NCBI GenBank assembly: GCA_031282935.1
Contig: JAITCS010000194.1
Coordinates: 1-5,850 of the forward strand
DNA length: 5,850 bases
DNA from: Cellulomonadaceae bacterium
GTDB taxonomy: Bacteria; Actinomycetota; Actinomycetes; Actinomycetales; Cellulomonadaceae
Direction of reading: 5' to 3'
The number at the start of each line of letters is the position of its first letter. The stretch's first letter is position 1. The notes beneath the pieces are model-generated. The model did not search any database, had not been told where the DNA came from, and was given only the letters and a program-made list of their open reading frames with translations. Shown here piece after piece: positions 5,470-5,850 of the stretch. Position numbers and translations under genes: made by a program.

Positions 5470-5850
5470 GCGTCGGGCAACTCCACCGCACCAGCCCACC
5501 GCCGCGTCCGGTTGTCCTTGGAAACGAGCAGCCCCGATTTCGTGTCTGCGTGGGAAATCCAAGACAAATCGTTGAACCCAGCCACAACAGCCGTGGTGGC
5601 CCAGACGTCGGCCATGGTCAGGCTGTCGGCTATCACGGTTGCGGACACTACGGCGTCCGCCCCACCACCAGCGTCCGGCCCGGAAACCCCTCCGTCCATG
5701 GAGCTGGCGGGCAGCCCGGTTTCGGGGTTGAAAATGTGGGCGCCCCGTTCGGCTGGCCCAGAGGTTGCCACGGCGCCGTCCCGCAGGGAGAAGCGGGCCA
5801 TGACTTTCTGGTTGTCGAAGGGGTCTGCGATGCCGACATTCCAAACCCAG
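5466..5850 (-). CDS. apbE: FAD:protein FMN transferase (ApbE family), C-terminal part (5' end outside window)
   Basis: ApbE proteins attach FMN from FAD to a Thr or Ser of target flavoproteins such as NqrB/NqrC, RnfG and related FMN-binding domains, usually outside the membrane. The 127 visible residues run from WVWNVGIADPFDNQ through RDGAVATSG (23-31), the HIFNPETGLPA counterpart of the family HxxDPxTGxP (38-48), VSATVIADS (68-76) and ADVWATTAVVAG (80-91). The last of these carries the conserved Asp and Thr used for Mg and flavin binding. Between PETGLPA and VVSATV lies a Gly/Asp-rich stretch (about 50-65) that looks longer than usual. The first two thirds and any signal peptide lie outside the window. 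The TAG stop (5468-5466) overlaps the stop of the converging hydrolase gene. Family assignment is good; the target protein is unknown. Confidence 0.88.
   Translation of the reverse strand, partial: WVWNVGIADPFDNQKVMARFSLRDGAVATSGPAERGAHIFNPETGLPASSMDGGVSGPDAGGGADAVVSATVIADSLTMADVWATTAVVAGFNDLSWISHADTKSGLLVSKDNRTRRWAGAVELPDA

Noticed and set aside
4716..5587. Minus-strand frames opposite the hydrolase C-terminus (4716-5234, 5207-5587)
   Set aside because: The plus frame continues the hydrolase with a recognisable C-terminal domain; the minus frames are Arg/Pro/Ser-rich shadows. The real minus-strand gene here, ApbE, ends at 5466.

Overview
The window looks like chromosomal DNA from a facultatively or strictly anaerobic actinobacterium of moderate GC, possibly near the Actinomycetaceae. 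That placement is inferred from the style of the deformylase and serine hydrolase and from pyruvate formate-lyase; no marker gene settles it. I saw no mobile element, CRISPR array, tRNA or rRNA.

Layout. (1) 1-414, minus: the N-terminal 138 codons of a peptide deformylase (def), cut by the window edge. It is preceded at 428-511 by a candidate 27-codon leader ORF that has its own ribosome binding site and a signal-peptide-like sequence; its stop codon touches the def ribosome binding site. (2) 512-779: a divergent intergenic region with a 10-bp direct repeat and only weak promoter-like hexamers. (3) 780-1154, plus: a small lipoprotein with a carboxypeptidase-regulatory-like beta-sandwich pattern. 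(4) 1171-1220: a strong bidirectional terminator hairpin. (5) 1227-1478 and 1555-3690, minus: pyruvate formate-lyase in two pieces. The large gene carries the core with the Cys-Cys active site but stops before the glycyl-radical domain. The 83-residue gene just downstream is that missing domain, with RVSGYAV and a good ribosome binding site. (6) 3691-3867: a divergent control region. (7) About 3868-5469, plus: a cytoplasmic beta-lactamase-fold serine hydrolase with a C-terminal domain. (8) 5466-5850, minus: the C-terminal part of an ApbE-type FAD:protein FMN transferase, cut by the window edge. Its stop overlaps the hydrolase stop tail to tail.

How the genes fit together. The pflB core and the small glycyl-radical protein should form one functional enzyme that cleaves pyruvate to acetyl-CoA and formate during anaerobic growth. 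The activating enzyme (pflA) is not in the window. The other genes are housekeeping or unrelated neighbours. The most noteworthy item is the split pyruvate formate-lyase: the O2-sensitive radical domain is a separate, dedicated subunit rather than a rescue paralogue kept alongside a full-length enzyme.
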